Positions 1-9,270 of a stretch of DNA of 64,000 nucleotides are shown one piece after another. Source of the DNA: Mycobacterium nebraskense (GTDB lineage Bacteria; Actinomycetota; Actinomycetes; Mycobacteriales; Mycobacteriaceae); NCBI RefSeq assembly GCF_002102255.1, contig NZ_LQPH01000122.1:1-64000 (forward strand), in the 5' to 3' direction. A program made the position numbers and the translations under genes. The notes beneath the pieces were generated by a model. It had not been told where the DNA came from. It was given only the letters and a program-made list of their open reading frames with translations, and did not search any database. Every line of letters starts with the position of its first letter. Within the stretch, counting starts at the first letter, position 1.

Positions 1-117
1 CCCCTGACCCAGCAACCACGACCGTAAGCCCCCACCCACCCCCACGCACAACAATCACACGAATCAGGCTGGGCGGCTGGGTACGCTCTTCCAGCACGAT
101 GAACCCCGGCCGATCGC

Positions 118-1260
118 CTAGCCCTCGGTGTCCGCGGCGATCTGAAACGTGAACTCGTGGTCGCAAATGCGGACGTGATCGCCGTCGCGCAGCGTGGCGG
201 CGGAGCGGATCCGCTCGTCCTGGACATGGACCCCGTTGGACGACCGGAGGTCGTTGATGATGAAGCTGGTGCCCGTGTCGACGATGACGGCATGGTGGCG
301 GCTGACTTTTGGGCTGTCGAGGACGATGTCGTTGTCGGGAAGGCGCCCAATTCGGGTCGCCGCCGCCCGTAGCGGGTAGCTGCGCCCGCTGGTCTCATGC
401 AGATAAGCGATGGCTTTTTGCCCGGACACCATGGTGTGCTGTTCGAGCACTGTGACCGTGTCGACGGCGGCGGTCTTAGCAGTTCGCTTGACGTCCAGCG
501 GTTCCTGCCGCAGGATCCGCTCGTTGAGCGACCGCAGGGTCGGGCCCGGGTCGATCCCCAGTTCATCGGCGAGTGTTGTTTTCACGCGGCGGTAGGCGGC
601 CAATGCGTCGGACTGACGGTCGGTGAGGTAGTAGGCCGTGATCAACTGAGCCCATAGCGGTTCGCGATAGGGGTGTTCGGCGGTCAGCGCCTCCAGCTCC
701 GTGATGACGGCAGACGCACGCCCGCAAGCGATTTCGGCCTCCGCCTTGGCGCCGTGGACCAGGATCTTCTCCTCGACAAGGGAAGTCGCGAAGGTGTCGA
801 CGAACTGGAACTCTCGCAAGTCCTCGAGCACCGGCCCGCGCCATTCCGCCAATGCGGACGCCAGGTGCCGGCTGGCCTCTTCGAATTTTCCCGAAGCTGC
901 CGCGTGCACGCCCGCGGTCTTTTCTGCGATGAACCGCCCGAGATCGTAAGCGTTTTCGGCAATGGTGAGCCGGTATCCCGGTGGTGCCGCGGCTAACACC
1001 ACTCGCGGGTCGATGCCGGCGCCGCTGAGCAGCTTACGAAGATTGGACACGTAAGAATGGATGCTGGCCCGCGCGCCCGACGGGGGCTCGTCGTCCCATA
1101 GCGCCGTGATAAGCCTGTCGACGCCCACCGGACTGTTGCGGTTCATCAGCAGCATGGCCAGCACCGCCCGCTGTTTGGGGGTGCCCAAGGCCACCAGGGT
1201 GCCGTCGACACTCATCTCCAACGGTCCGAGCAGACCGAGTTCGAGACGTTTGTCCACCAT
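118..1260 (-). CDS. embR: EmbR-like SARP regulator with C-terminal FHA domain
   Basis: The 380-residue protein has an OmpR-type winged helix (about residues 5-100), a bacterial transcriptional activation domain (about 105-250) and a C-terminal FHA domain with RIGRLPDNDIVL, SRHHAVIV and SSNG motifs. M. tuberculosis EmbR (about 388 aa) has the same order. There the FHA domain binds the phosphothreonine kinase PknH and the protein activates the embCAB arabinosyltransferase genes. I chose the ATG at 1258-1260 because GGAAGGA lies just upstream; an in-frame start at 1311 would add 17 residues of no family character. The kinase gene is expected beyond the left edge, but nothing recognisable is visible in 1-117. 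Confidence 0.93.
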   Translation of the reverse strand: MVDKRLELGLLGPLEMSVDGTLVALGTPKQRAVLAMLLMNRNSPVGVDRLITALWDDEPPSGARASIHSYVSNLRKLLSGAGIDPRVVLAAAPPGYRLTIAENAYDLGRFIAEKTAGVHAAASGKFEEASRHLASALAEWRGPVLEDLREFQFVDTFATSLVEEKILVHGAKAEAEIACGRASAVITELEALTAEHPYREPLWAQLITAYYLTDRQSDALAAYRRVKTTLADELGIDPGPTLRSLNERILRQEPLDVKRTAKTAAVDTVTVLEQHTMVSGQKAIAYLHETSGRSYPLRAAATRIGRLPDNDIVLDSPKVSRHHAVIVDTGTSFIINDLRSSNGVHVQDERIRSAATLRDGDHVRICDHEFTFQIAADTEG

Positions 1261-1528
1261 CGCTTGTCGGTCCTTCCGGTCCTGCGCAGCGCACCAAAGA
1301 AATGTCCTCACTTGTCATTGTGATATCAATCCCGGCGATTTCGGTAGTAATGCGCGAATAGTGCGCGGTTGATGTCACGAGATTGGCTGTCCCGCGCGGA
1401 TGAATGAAATGCCTTCCCCGCCAGAATGACGTGTGGTACCTGGCGTGAACAGGATTGGCGCTCAGGCGAACACGCACACGGCGGACAGCCCGTGGCTGCC
1501 CGCCGCGAAATGGGAATTCAGTTGCGCC

Positions 1529-2227
1529 TTACATGGTGGCGACAATCAGCTCGTGGCTGGCTTCCCAGGCTCGCATGAAGAGCGCCATCGGGATTTGCGA
1601 GTCGCGGCCGTTGGGGTCACCGCTGTCGTTCAGGTGGACGATGTTGTAGGCGGCGTCCACACCGGTCACCACCACGGCGTGGTCACCGATCGGGTTGCCG
1701 TTCTCGTCCTTTGTGTCGACCGGGATGTTCCAGATCAGTTCGGCGTTGACGCTGACCATCACCTTGTGACCGGTGCCCAGTAGCTGCTCGATTCCTTCGA
1801 TGCCCGAGGGGACGCCTGTCTTTGCCGCGTGGGCCTCGTCACTGACTACTCCGTAGACGTTGTACAGCTTCAGCAGCGTCGGGACGTCGCCGAACATGGT
1901 GCCCTGGCCCGAATTCAGGTCCTTGGTGTCGGACGGCTTGATGTAAATCGAGCCGGGGTGGATCGTGCTGGGGGTGGACTGCGCCTTTTTGATGATGGCG
2001 TCCTCCGAGGGCTCCTTGCCGGTCATCTGGCCGATCACGTCGGCGGCGGCCATCAGCACGCAGTCGTCGTACTTTTGGTGGCGCCACCACTTGGCGGCGG
2101 CGCCGGGGTCGCCGTAGGTGGTGCCCGAGGCCGCTTCGGCCGGGCCGGCCAATCCCAGCGGGATGGCAGCGGCTGCCACTGCGAAGATGACGGTCTTCGC
2201 GATGCTGCCGATCTTGATGGTTTTCAT
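1529..2227 (-). CDS. Exported C39-like papain-fold protein
   Basis: The 232-residue protein starts with a Sec signal peptide (KTIKIGSIAKTVIF, hydrophobic core, AEA-A cleavage near residue 33). The mature part has a Cys in DDCVLMAAADVIGQ, a His in GDHAVVVTGVD and an Asn/Asp in HLNDSGDPNG, in the order Cys-His-Asn/Asp expected for C39-type cysteine peptidases. Position next to embR matches Rv1268c. Whether it cleaves peptides is inferred, since such proteins may also be inactive binding domains. A GAGAAGGA ribosome site precedes the ATG. Confidence 0.75.
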   Translation of the reverse strand: MKTIKIGSIAKTVIFAVAAAAIPLGLAGPAEAASGTTYGDPGAAAKWWRHQKYDDCVLMAAADVIGQMTGKEPSEDAIIKKAQSTPSTIHPGSIYIKPSDTKDLNSGQGTMFGDVPTLLKLYNVYGVVSDEAHAAKTGVPSGIEGIEQLLGTGHKVMVSVNAELIWNIPVDTKDENGNPIGDHAVVVTGVDAAYNIVHLNDSGDPNGRDSQIPMALFMRAWEASHELIVATM

Positions 2228-2399
2228 GGTTTGTCCTTCTCTCGTCGCGTCCCGTGGCGGCTTTGGCTTGTCTGAGAGAAGGTTCCGATGTTGGCCTTTT
2301 CGTTACCTCAATGAATTCTCAAAGTGATCTGGATAGCGATGCCCGGATAACGCGACGCACGCGCGCCAGCGACAGATCGGCCCGCCCTGGTATCTCGGG

Positions 2400-4307
2400 T
2401 TACGCCCGAGTCATGGCGTAGTAGGCGCCTCGGCGGGCCAGCAGCTCGGCGTGACTGCCTTGTTCAACGATCCGGCCTTCCTCGACCACAACGATGCGAT
2501 CCGCGTCCCTGATCGTCGAAAGGCGATGCGCGATAATGAAACTCGTGCGATCCCGGCGGAGCTCGGACATGGCGCGGGCAATGAGCGCCTCGGTGCGGGT
2601 GTCGACCGAGCTGGTCGCCTCGTCCAGGATCAGCAGCCGCGGCCTGGCAAGGAATGCGCGCGCGATGGTGATGAGTTGCTTCTCGCCGGCGCTGATGTTG
2701 CCGCCACCGCCGCTGACCAGCGTCTCGTACCCGGCGGGCAGGGTGTGCACAAACCGGTCGACGTAAGCCGCCTTGGCGGCCTCCACCACCTCGTCCGCAC
2801 TGGCCCCGGGCCGCCCGTAGGCGATGTTCTCCGCGATCGTCCCGTCGAAGAGCCAGGCGTCCTGCAAGACCATGCCGATTCGCGACCGCAGCGACTGCCT
2901 GCTCACCGTGGTGATATCGACCCCGTCGACCAGAATCCGGCCGGAGTCAACGTCATAGAACCGCATGAGCAGGTTCACCAATGTGGTTTTGCCAGCCCCG
3001 GTGGGCCCGACGATCGCTACCGTGCTCCCCGGCTCGGCCACCATCGACAGGTCGTGGATCACCGGAATATTCGGGCGATATCCGAAGCTCACGTGCTGGA
3101 ACTCGACTCGTCCGGCCGGCTGCGGGACCCCGCCGCGGGGCCGCGGCGGGATGGGCTCGGGGTCCGGCGATTCCTCGGGTTCGTCGAGCAGATCGAACAC
3201 CCGCTCCGCGCTGGCCACGCCGGACTGCAGCGTGTTGTACATACCGGCCACCTGGCTCAGCGGGGCGTTGAACTGGCGTACGTACTGGATGAAAGCCTGG
3301 ATATTCCCCAGGGTGATATGCCCGGTGGCCACCTGCAGACCGCCCACCACGGCGACGGCCACATAGCCGAGGTTGCCGATGAACGCCGTCGCCGGTGCCA
3401 CGAGGCCGGAGAAGAACTGGGCGCCGAAACTGGCCTGGTAAACGCCATCGTTGCAATCGCGGAACTGCGCCCGCGCCGCGGCCTGGTGACCGAACGTTTT
3501 GACCACCGTGAAGCCGCTGTAGGTCTCCTCGATATGGGCGTTGAGGCGACCGATGCTCGTCCACTGCGCCACAAACAGGCGCTGGGCCCGTCGCGCGATC
3601 GCGCGCGTCGCCACCAGTGACAGCGGCACCGTCGCCACGGTGATCAGAGCCAACAGCGGCGAGATGGACACCATCATCGCCAGCACCGCGACCACCGTCA
3701 GCATCGACGTCACCAGCTGGCTAATGGTCATCGACACCGACGACTGAACGTTGTCGATGTCGTTGGTCACCCGGCTCAGCAGCTCACCGCGTAGGCGTCC
3801 ATCGAAGTACGACAGCGGCAGCCGGTGGATCTTGTTCTCGACATCGGCACGCAGCGCGACCATGGTGCGCTGCACGGTGACGTTGAGCAGCCGAGCCTGG
3901 GCCCAAATCAGCAGCGCCGAAACCAGATACAAGCCCAACGCCAGCGTCAGGGTTCGCACCACCGCGCCGAAGTCCACGCCTTTGCCCGGCACCACACTCA
4001 TCCCCGACAGCAGGTCAGCGAAGGTGCTGTCACCCCGAGCGCGGGCCGCGGCGACGGCCTGCGCCTTGGTGATGCCCGCGGGGAGCTGTCGCCCGATGAC
4101 GCCATTGAACAGCAGATCTGTGGCGTGCCCGAGGATGCGCGGGACGACGACGCCGATCGCCGTCCCGGTGATGCCCAGGCCGATCACCGCGATGCTCAGC
4201 CGGCGCTGCGGCGCAAGCCGTTTCACCAGCCGGGCGGCCGAGCCCCAGAAGTCGCGGGACCGCCCGGCCGGGGCCGGGGTCAAGCCGCGGGTGGCCGCCA
4301 CGGTCAT
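2400..4307 (-). CDS. ABC exporter half-transporter (Rv1272c-like)
   Basis: This 635-residue protein has an N-terminal six-helix exporter membrane domain (about residues 30-370) and a C-terminal nucleotide-binding domain. The Walker A is GPTGAGKTT, the signature is the atypical NISAGEKQ and the Walker B is [12 protein letters not shown] with its catalytic Glu. Its start overlaps the stop of the upstream half-transporter by ATGA, so the two are probably made together as a heterodimer. The family exports lipids or drugs; Rv1272c has been linked to fatty-acid traffic. The substrate cannot be read from sequence. Confidence 0.9.
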   Translation of the reverse strand: MTVAATRGLTPAPAGRSRDFWGSAARLVKRLAPQRRLSIAVIGLGITGTAIGVVVPRILGHATDLLFNGVIGRQLPAGITKAQAVAAARARGDSTFADLLSGMSVVPGKGVDFGAVVRTLTLALGLYLVSALLIWAQARLLNVTVQRTMVALRADVENKIHRLPLSYFDGRLRGELLSRVTNDIDNVQSSVSMTISQLVTSMLTVVAVLAMMVSISPLLALITVATVPLSLVATRAIARRAQRLFVAQWTSIGRLNAHIEETYSGFTVVKTFGHQAAARAQFRDCNDGVYQASFGAQFFSGLVAPATAFIGNLGYVAVAVVGGLQVATGHITLGNIQAFIQYVRQFNAPLSQVAGMYNTLQSGVASAERVFDLLDEPEESPDPEPIPPRPRGGVPQPAGRVEFQHVSFGYRPNIPVIHDLSMVAEPGSTVAIVGPTGAGKTTLVNLLMRFYDVDSGRILVDGVDITTVSRQSLRSRIGMVLQDAWLFDGTIAENIAYGRPGASADEVVEAAKAAYVDRFVHTLPAGYETLVSGGGGNISAGEKQLITIARAFLARPRLLILDEATSSVDTRTEALIARAMSELRRDRTSFIIAHRLSTIRDADRIVVVEEGRIVEQGSHAELLARRGAYYAMTRA

Positions 4308-6061
4308 GGCGCGCCCCCGATTTGACTCGATCGCAAGGCGCTCACCGACTGCGAGTCGGCGAACTCCGCGTAGGTGGCGCAGTCGGTCAGCAGCGATTCG
4401 TGCGTGCCGGTGCCCACCAATTTCCCGTCATCGATGACGATCACCTCGTCGGCCTGGGCGGCGGTCGAAACCCGTTGCGTGACAATGATGACCGTGGCCT
4501 CGCCCGATATCTGTTTCAGCGATGCGCGCACCCGTGCGTCGGTGTGCACGTCGAGCGCGCCGAACGAGTCGTCGAAGAGATAGATGGCCGGGCGACGGAT
4601 GACCGCGCGCGCGATCGCCAGTCGTTGCCGCTGACCGCCGGAGAAGTTGATTCCGCCCTGGCCCACGCGCATCCGCAACCCGTCGTCGTGTGCGCGCACG
4701 AATCCGTCGGCGTCGGCCACTCGCAACGCTTCCCACATCTCGTCGTCGGTCGCATCCGCCTTGCCGTAGCGCAGGTTGTCGGCCACCGTCCCGGAGAACA
4801 GATAGCCGCGCTGGGGAACCAGCCCGATCGAGGACCAGAGCTGCTCGGTGTGGTAATCGCGGACATCGACATCGTCGATGAGGACGGCGCCGCCGGTCAC
4901 GTCGTAGAGCCGGCAGATCAGCGACACCAGCGTCGATTTGCCCGAACCGGTGCTGCCGACGATGGCCGTGGTGGTGCCCGGGTGTGCCGTCAGCGAAATG
5001 TCCTGCAGCACTGGGCGGTCGGCGCCCGGATAGGTAAACGTCGCGTGGTCCAAGCGCACCGTCCCGGTGATCCCGCCGGGCGGGAACACCGGCATCTGCG
5101 GGTTGTTCACCGCGGCTTGGGTGGCGAGCACCTCGGTGATCCGTTCGGCGCAGACGGACGCTCGCGGCAGCACCACCAGCGTCATGGTCGCCATCAGCAC
5201 CGCCATGAGAATCTGGGTGAAGTAGGCCAGAAAGGCGGTCAGCGAGCCGACCTGCATTTGGCCGCGATCGATGCGCAACCCGCCGAACCAGATCAGCGCG
5301 ACGCTGGACACGTTGACGGTCAGCGTGGTCACCGGCAACATCACCGCTTGCCAGTTGCCGGCGGTGAGTGCGGTGTTCGACAGCGCGGCGTTGGCGCGGG
5401 CGAATCGGTCGCGCTCGTAGCTTTCGCGGGCGAACGCCCGGACGACCCGCACGCCGGACAGCTGGTCGCGCATGACCCGATTGATGCTGTCAATGAGGCC
5501 CTGCATTCTGCGGAACAGGGGCAGCATGTGCGACATCACCCAGTAATTGGCCACGGCCATGATGGGAACGCTCACCAGCAGCAACCAGGTCAGCGCGGCC
5601 TCCTGGTGGATGGCCATGAAAATCCCGCCGACGCACATGATCGGCGCGGTGACCAGCACGGTGCTCGATATCTGAACCAGGTACTGGATCTGGCGGACGT
5701 CGTTGGTGCTGCGCGTCAACAGTGTGGGCGCGCCGAAGCGGGCGGTCTCATGCTCGGAGAAGGTGGTGATGTGGTCGAACATCGCCGCGCGCAGGTCGCG
5801 GCCGAAGCCCATCCCGGTCCGCGAGCCGAAATACACCGCCGCGACCGCGCACAAGGCCTGCAACCCAGTGACCGAAAGCATCACGACGCCGAACCTGACG
5901 ATGGTGGCCGTGTCGCCCTTGGCGACGCCCTCGTCGATGATCGCCGCGTTGACCGTCGGCAGGTACAGCGATGCCAGCGTGCTGATCAGCTGGAGCACCA
6001 TCAGCACCCCAACCAGCCGCCGGTACGGCCGGATGTACTGGCGCAGCAGTGCCAGGAGCAT
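4304..6061 (-). CDS. ABC exporter half-transporter with degenerate Walker B (Rv1273c-like)
   Basis: This 585-residue exporter half has a six-helix membrane domain (about 15-300) and a nucleotide-binding domain with Walker A GSTGSGKS, a canonical FSGGQRQR signature and Walker [13 protein letters not shown]. Asp stands where the catalytic Glu is expected, which is typical of the degenerate site in heterodimeric exporters such as TM287/288 or BmrCD. The partner at 2400-4307 keeps the Glu but has the weaker signature, so one composite site should be competent. The start [16 protein letters not shown] at 6061 fits the family; an in-frame GTG at 6127 adds 22 residues without support. Confidence 0.9.
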   Translation of the reverse strand: MLLALLRQYIRPYRRLVGVLMVLQLISTLASLYLPTVNAAIIDEGVAKGDTATIVRFGVVMLSVTGLQALCAVAAVYFGSRTGMGFGRDLRAAMFDHITTFSEHETARFGAPTLLTRSTNDVRQIQYLVQISSTVLVTAPIMCVGGIFMAIHQEAALTWLLLVSVPIMAVANYWVMSHMLPLFRRMQGLIDSINRVMRDQLSGVRVVRAFARESYERDRFARANAALSNTALTAGNWQAVMLPVTTLTVNVSSVALIWFGGLRIDRGQMQVGSLTAFLAYFTQILMAVLMATMTLVVLPRASVCAERITEVLATQAAVNNPQMPVFPPGGITGTVRLDHATFTYPGADRPVLQDISLTAHPGTTTAIVGSTGSGKSTLVSLICRLYDVTGGAVLIDDVDVRDYHTEQLWSSIGLVPQRGYLFSGTVADNLRYGKADATDDEMWEALRVADADGFVRAHDDGLRMRVGQGGINFSGGQRQRLAIARAVIRRPAIYLFDDSFGALDVHTDARVRASLKQISGEATVIIVTQRVSTAAQADEVIVIDDGKLVGTGTHESLLTDCATYAEFADSQSVSALRSSQIGGAP

Positions 6062-6234
6062 TTCGTAAGGGTCGCATACGGGGCGTCCCGCAGCGGCCAG
6101 CAACCGCCGGATCGCCAAACGACGCACGGTATGCGGCAGCGCGACTGAAACGCCTGCTCAGGCGCGTCGGTGGTTGACCCGCTGAGCTGCCGCTACAGTG
6201 CATCGTGTGGACCTGGAGCAAAAGCAGGGTAGCG

Positions 6235-6792
6235 GTGCGGCGTAACTCGAGGGCGCTGGCCGTTGCGGTGTCAGCCTTGATGATCCTGATCCCCACCGTT
6301 GCGGCGTGCTCCGATTCGGGCAGCAACAAACCGGGAGCGACGTCCTCGTCGACACCGGGGAACTCAGAGGGCCACCACGGGCCGATGTTCCCCCAATGCG
6401 GCGGCATCAGCGATCAGACGGTGGCGGAGCTGACCAAGGTGACGGGCCTGATCAACACCGCCCGCAACTCCGTCGGCTGCCAATGGTTGGCGGGCGGCGG
6501 CATCCTCGGCCCGCACTTTTCCTTTTCCTGGTACCGCGGCAGCCCGATCGGACGTGAACGCAAGACCGAGGAGTTGTCGCGCGCCAGCGTCGATGACATC
6601 AACATCAACGGCCACAGCGGATTCATCGCCATCGGAAACGAGCCCAACCTGGGTGACTCGCTGTGCGAGGTGGGCATCCAATTTCAGGACGACTTCATCG
6701 AATGGTCGATCAGCTTCAGTCAAAAGCCGTTTCCGCCACCATGCGACATAGCCAAAGAATTGGCGCGTCAGTCGATTGCGAACTCGAAATGA
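6235..6792 (+). CDS. lprB: Lipoprotein LprB
   Basis: The 185-residue protein begins with RRNSRALAVAVSALMIL and a lipobox ending TVAAC, so it should be exported, lipid-modified and anchored outside the membrane. The mature domain has four further Cys (QCGG, VGCQW, LCEV, PPCDI) likely to form disulfides. Length and sequence match LprB (Rv1274, about 185 aa). The GTG at 6235, after a weak GCAGGG, gives that length; a GTG at 6205 would add ten residues. Its stop overlaps the start of lprC by ATGA. The family (DUF3558-like) has no known biochemical role. Confidence 0.88.
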   Translation: MRRNSRALAVAVSALMILIPTVAACSDSGSNKPGATSSSTPGNSEGHHGPMFPQCGGISDQTVAELTKVTGLINTARNSVGCQWLAGGGILGPHFSFSWYRGSPIGRERKTEELSRASVDDININGHSGFIAIGNEPNLGDSLCEVGIQFQDDFIEWSISFSQKPFPPPCDIAKELARQSIANSK

Positions 6793-7331
6793 GCAGAAGA
6801 AGCGTCCGCGCCGTTGTAGCCGTCTTGATCACTGCGCTGGTGGTGATGACGGGTTGTTCGAGGTCGGTCGGGGGTACCGCCGTCAAGGCGGGGGGCCCGA
6901 CGCGCAACAACAATTCCCAGCAGCAGTATCCAAACCTGCTGAAGGAATGTGAGGTGCTCACCAGCGACATCCTGGCCAAGACCGTGGGTGCCGACCCGCT
7001 CGACATTCAGAGCACGTTCGTCGGCGCCATCTGCCGGTGGCAGGCGGCCAACCCGGCCGGGCTGATCGACATCACCCGGTTCTGGTTCGAGCAGGGCAGC
7101 CTCAGCAACGAACGCAAGGTCGCCGAATTCCTGAAGTACAAGGTCGAGACACGCAACATCGCCGGGATCGACTCGATCGTGATGCGCCCCGATGACCCGA
7201 ACGGCGCGTGCGGAGTGGCCAGCGACGCGGCCGGAGTGGTCGGATGGTGGGTCAACCCCCAGGCGCCCGGCATCGACGCGTGCAGTCAGGCCCTCAAGCT
7301 GATGGAGCTGACGCTGGCCACCAACTCGTAA
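6789..7331 (+). CDS. lprC: Lipoprotein LprC
   Basis: The 180-residue protein has a basic start (MSRRSVRAVVAVL), a hydrophobic stretch and lipobox VMTGC. Like LprB it is a DUF3558-type lipoprotein, with conserved Cys in KECEVL, ICRWQ, NGACGV and DACSQ. It is translationally coupled to lprB through ATGA, as in the Rv1274-Rv1275 pair, so the two probably act at the same surface site. The function is unknown. The stop at 7331 is one base from the converging phosphatase gene. Confidence 0.87.
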   Translation: MSRRSVRAVVAVLITALVVMTGCSRSVGGTAVKAGGPTRNNNSQQQYPNLLKECEVLTSDILAKTVGADPLDIQSTFVGAICRWQAANPAGLIDITRFWFEQGSLSNERKVAEFLKYKVETRNIAGIDSIVMRPDDPNGACGVASDAAGVVGWWVNPQAPGIDACSQALKLMELTLATNS

Positions 7332-7332
7332 G

Positions 7333-7842
7333 TCAGCGCGGCACCTCGAAGGCGATTAGGGCGGCGCGGCCGAGTTCGAGGCCCTTCCATTCGGTCGGCA
7401 CGGTCAGCACCACGATCGCCGACGTCGGGAACTTGGCCGAGATTCGTTCGGCTGCAACGGCATCGGTGCCAGTGCCGGCCAGACCGAGCGCAAGCGCAGA
7501 CATCGTCGGCTCATGACCGACGACGAGCAGGGTTTCTACTTCGTCGCCGACCGCGTTGATCTCCTCGATCATGGTGCCGGGTGTGGCGCCGTAGAGCCGC
7601 TCGCTATAGCGCACTGGGGCGTCGATGCGCGTGTTGGCTAACGTCTGCCGCGCACGGGTCGCGGTGGAGCACAAGACGGCGTCGATGGCGAGCACGTTGG
7701 CGCGCAGCCAATCACCGGCGAGTCCGGCTTGCTTGATGCCGCGGGGTGCCAGCGGCCGGTCGTGGTCGGCGACCCCGGGCGGGTAGTCGGATTTCGCATG
7801 ACGCATCAACAGCAACGTGCGCTGATCTTTCACGGGAGTCAC
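7333..7842 (-). CDS. SixA-type histidine phosphatase (Rv1276c-like)
   Basis: This protein of about 169 residues belongs to the histidine phosphatase branch with the short SixA-like fold. LLLMRHAKSD carries the catalytic RH near residue 14, and VVGHEP carries the second catalytic His. Such enzymes remove phosphate from phosphohistidine or small molecules; the substrate is not evident. Start is uncertain: GTG at 7842 (VTPVKDQR) fits the family, TTG at 7851 and GTG at 7833 are also in frame, and none has a good ribosome site. It converges on lprC with one base between the genes. Confidence 0.8.
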   Translation of the reverse strand: MTPVKDQRTLLLMRHAKSDYPPGVADHDRPLAPRGIKQAGLAGDWLRANVLAIDAVLCSTATRARQTLANTRIDAPVRYSERLYGATPGTMIEEINAVGDEVETLLVVGHEPTMSALALGLAGTGTDAVAAERISAKFPTSAIVVLTVPTEWKGLELGRAALIAFEVPR

Positions 7843-7866
7843 GCTAACCAATCCGAAACCGGGACC

Positions 7867-8060
7867 CTATGCCGCGTCGTCGTCATCGTCGCCGTCCCGT
7901 AGCAGTTTTTCTCCGGTGGTGGAAGGTGTTGGTGCGGGGTTGGCCGCGGTCGAGATGGGGTGGGGGTATCCATTCGGTGTCGCGTCGGCGGAGCCGCCAA
8001 AAACGGCCGCAAAATAGCCGCTCGGAGACCTGCCGGTCGAGGTCCCGCGTCTTGTCGGTG
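7867..8060 (-). pseudogene. Degraded C-terminal remnant of a 13E12/DUF222-HNH family protein
   Basis: The minus strand reads RQVSERLFCGRFWRLRRRD, then TEWIPPPHLDRGQPRTNTFHH. This resembles the C-terminal tail of mycobacterial 13E12-type (DUF222/HNH) repeat proteins. After FHH the frame breaks: one C is missing and two As are extra compared with the expected HHPEKLL, after which an acidic tail (DGDDDDDAA, stop at 7867-7869) resumes in another frame. The upstream part of the gene is absent, as the Mre11-like gene follows at 8119. The family assignment is from memory of these tails, so confidence is moderate. Confidence 0.45.
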
Positions 8061-8118
8061 CGCGGACTTAAGCTCGCGATGCCCTGATAACCACGCAGTC
8101 CGAAAGGGGGCCGCCGCC

Positions 8119-9270
8119 ATGCGATTCCTGCACACCGCCGACTGGCAGCTCGGCATGACCCGGCACTTCCTCGCCGGTGACGCCCAGCCGCGGTACTCCG
8201 CGGCCCGGCGCGACGCGGTGGCCGGTCTGGGAGCGTTGGCGGCGGAGGTCGGTGCGGAGTTCGTCGTGGTGTCCGGTGATGTCTTCGAACACAACCAGCT
8301 TCCCCCGCAGGTTGTCGGGCAGTCCCTGGAAGCCATGCGAGCCATCGGGATTCCGGTCTACCTGCTGCCGGGTAACCACGATCCGCTGGACGCCTCCTCG
8401 GTATATACCAGCGCCCTGTTCACCGCCGAACGTCCAGACAACGTGGTGGTGCTCGACCGGGCGGGCGTCCATCACGTAAGGCCCGGGCTGGAGATCGTCG
8501 CCGCGCCGTGGCGGTCGAAGGCCCCGACCACCGACCTGGTCGTTGAAGTCCTCGAAGGCCTGGCGCCGGAACCGGTCACCCGGATCCTCGTCGCGCACGG
8601 CGGGGTCGACGTCCTGGACCCCGATCGCGACAAACCCTCCCTGATCCGGCTTGCCGCGCTCGAGAACGCGCTATCGACCGGCACGGTGCACTATGTGGCA
8701 CTGGGGGACAAGCATTCGCGCACCGACGTCGGCGGCAGCGGCCGGGTCTGGTACTCCGGGGCACCCGAAGTCACCAACTTCGACGACGTCGAATCGGACC
8801 CAGGTCATGTGCTGATCGTCGAGATCGACGAAACCGACCCGCGCCGCGCCGTCACGGTGGAATCGCGCCACGTCGGCCGCTGGCGGTTCGTCACCATGCA
8901 CCGACATGTCGACACCCGGCGCGACATCGCCGACCTGGATCTGAACCTTGACTTGATGACGGAAAAGGACCGCACGGTGGTGCGGTTGGCGCTCACCGGG
9001 TCACTGACGGTCACCGACCGTGCCGCGCTGGATGCCTGCCTGGACAAGTACGCGCGATTGTATGCCTGGCTCGGGCTGTGGGAACGCCGCACCGATCTGG
9101 CGGTCATTCCGGCCGACGGCGAATTCAGCGATCTCGGTATCGGGGGATTCGCAGCCGCGGCGGTCGACGAGTTGGTCGCAACCGCGCGCGAGGAGCATTC
9201 CGAGACCGCGGTCGACGCGCAGGCGGCGCTGGCACTGTTGCTCCGCCTCACCGATCGGGGCGCCGCATGA
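8119..9270 (+). CDS. SbcD/Mre11-like DNA exonuclease (Rv1277-like)
   Basis: The 383-residue calcineurin-type metallophosphoesterase shows the five usual metal motifs: HTADWQLG, GDVFEHN, GNHDPLD, HGGVD and GDKHSRTDVG. This is the arrangement of Mre11/SbcD nucleases, which process DNA ends with a Rad50/SbcC-like partner. That partner starts at 9267 with an ATGA overlap. Start ATG at 8119 follows GAAAGGGGG. It matches Rv1277 apart from a shorter N-terminus, and probably acts in DNA repair or end processing. Confidence 0.88.
   Translation: MRFLHTADWQLGMTRHFLAGDAQPRYSAARRDAVAGLGALAAEVGAEFVVVSGDVFEHNQLPPQVVGQSLEAMRAIGIPVYLLPGNHDPLDASSVYTSALFTAERPDNVVVLDRAGVHHVRPGLEIVAAPWRSKAPTTDLVVEVLEGLAPEPVTRILVAHGGVDVLDPDRDKPSLIRLAALENALSTGTVHYVALGDKHSRTDVGGSGRVWYSGAPEVTNFDDVESDPGHVLIVEIDETDPRRAVTVESRHVGRWRFVTMHRHVDTRRDIADLDLNLDLMTEKDRTVVRLALTGSLTVTDRAALDACLDKYARLYAWLGLWERRTDLAVIPADGEFSDLGIGGFAAAAVDELVATAREEHSETAVDAQAALALLLRLTDRGAA

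Noticed and set aside
1..117. 3' end of an upstream gene such as pknH
   Set aside because: No frame in 1-117 gives recognisable protein on either strand.
4322..6148. 608-codon plus-strand open frame opposite the ABC exporter gene
   Set aside because: The minus strand encodes a clear ABC exporter. The plus frame is rich in His, Gln and Arg and lacks any motif, as expected of an antisense shadow in GC-rich DNA.
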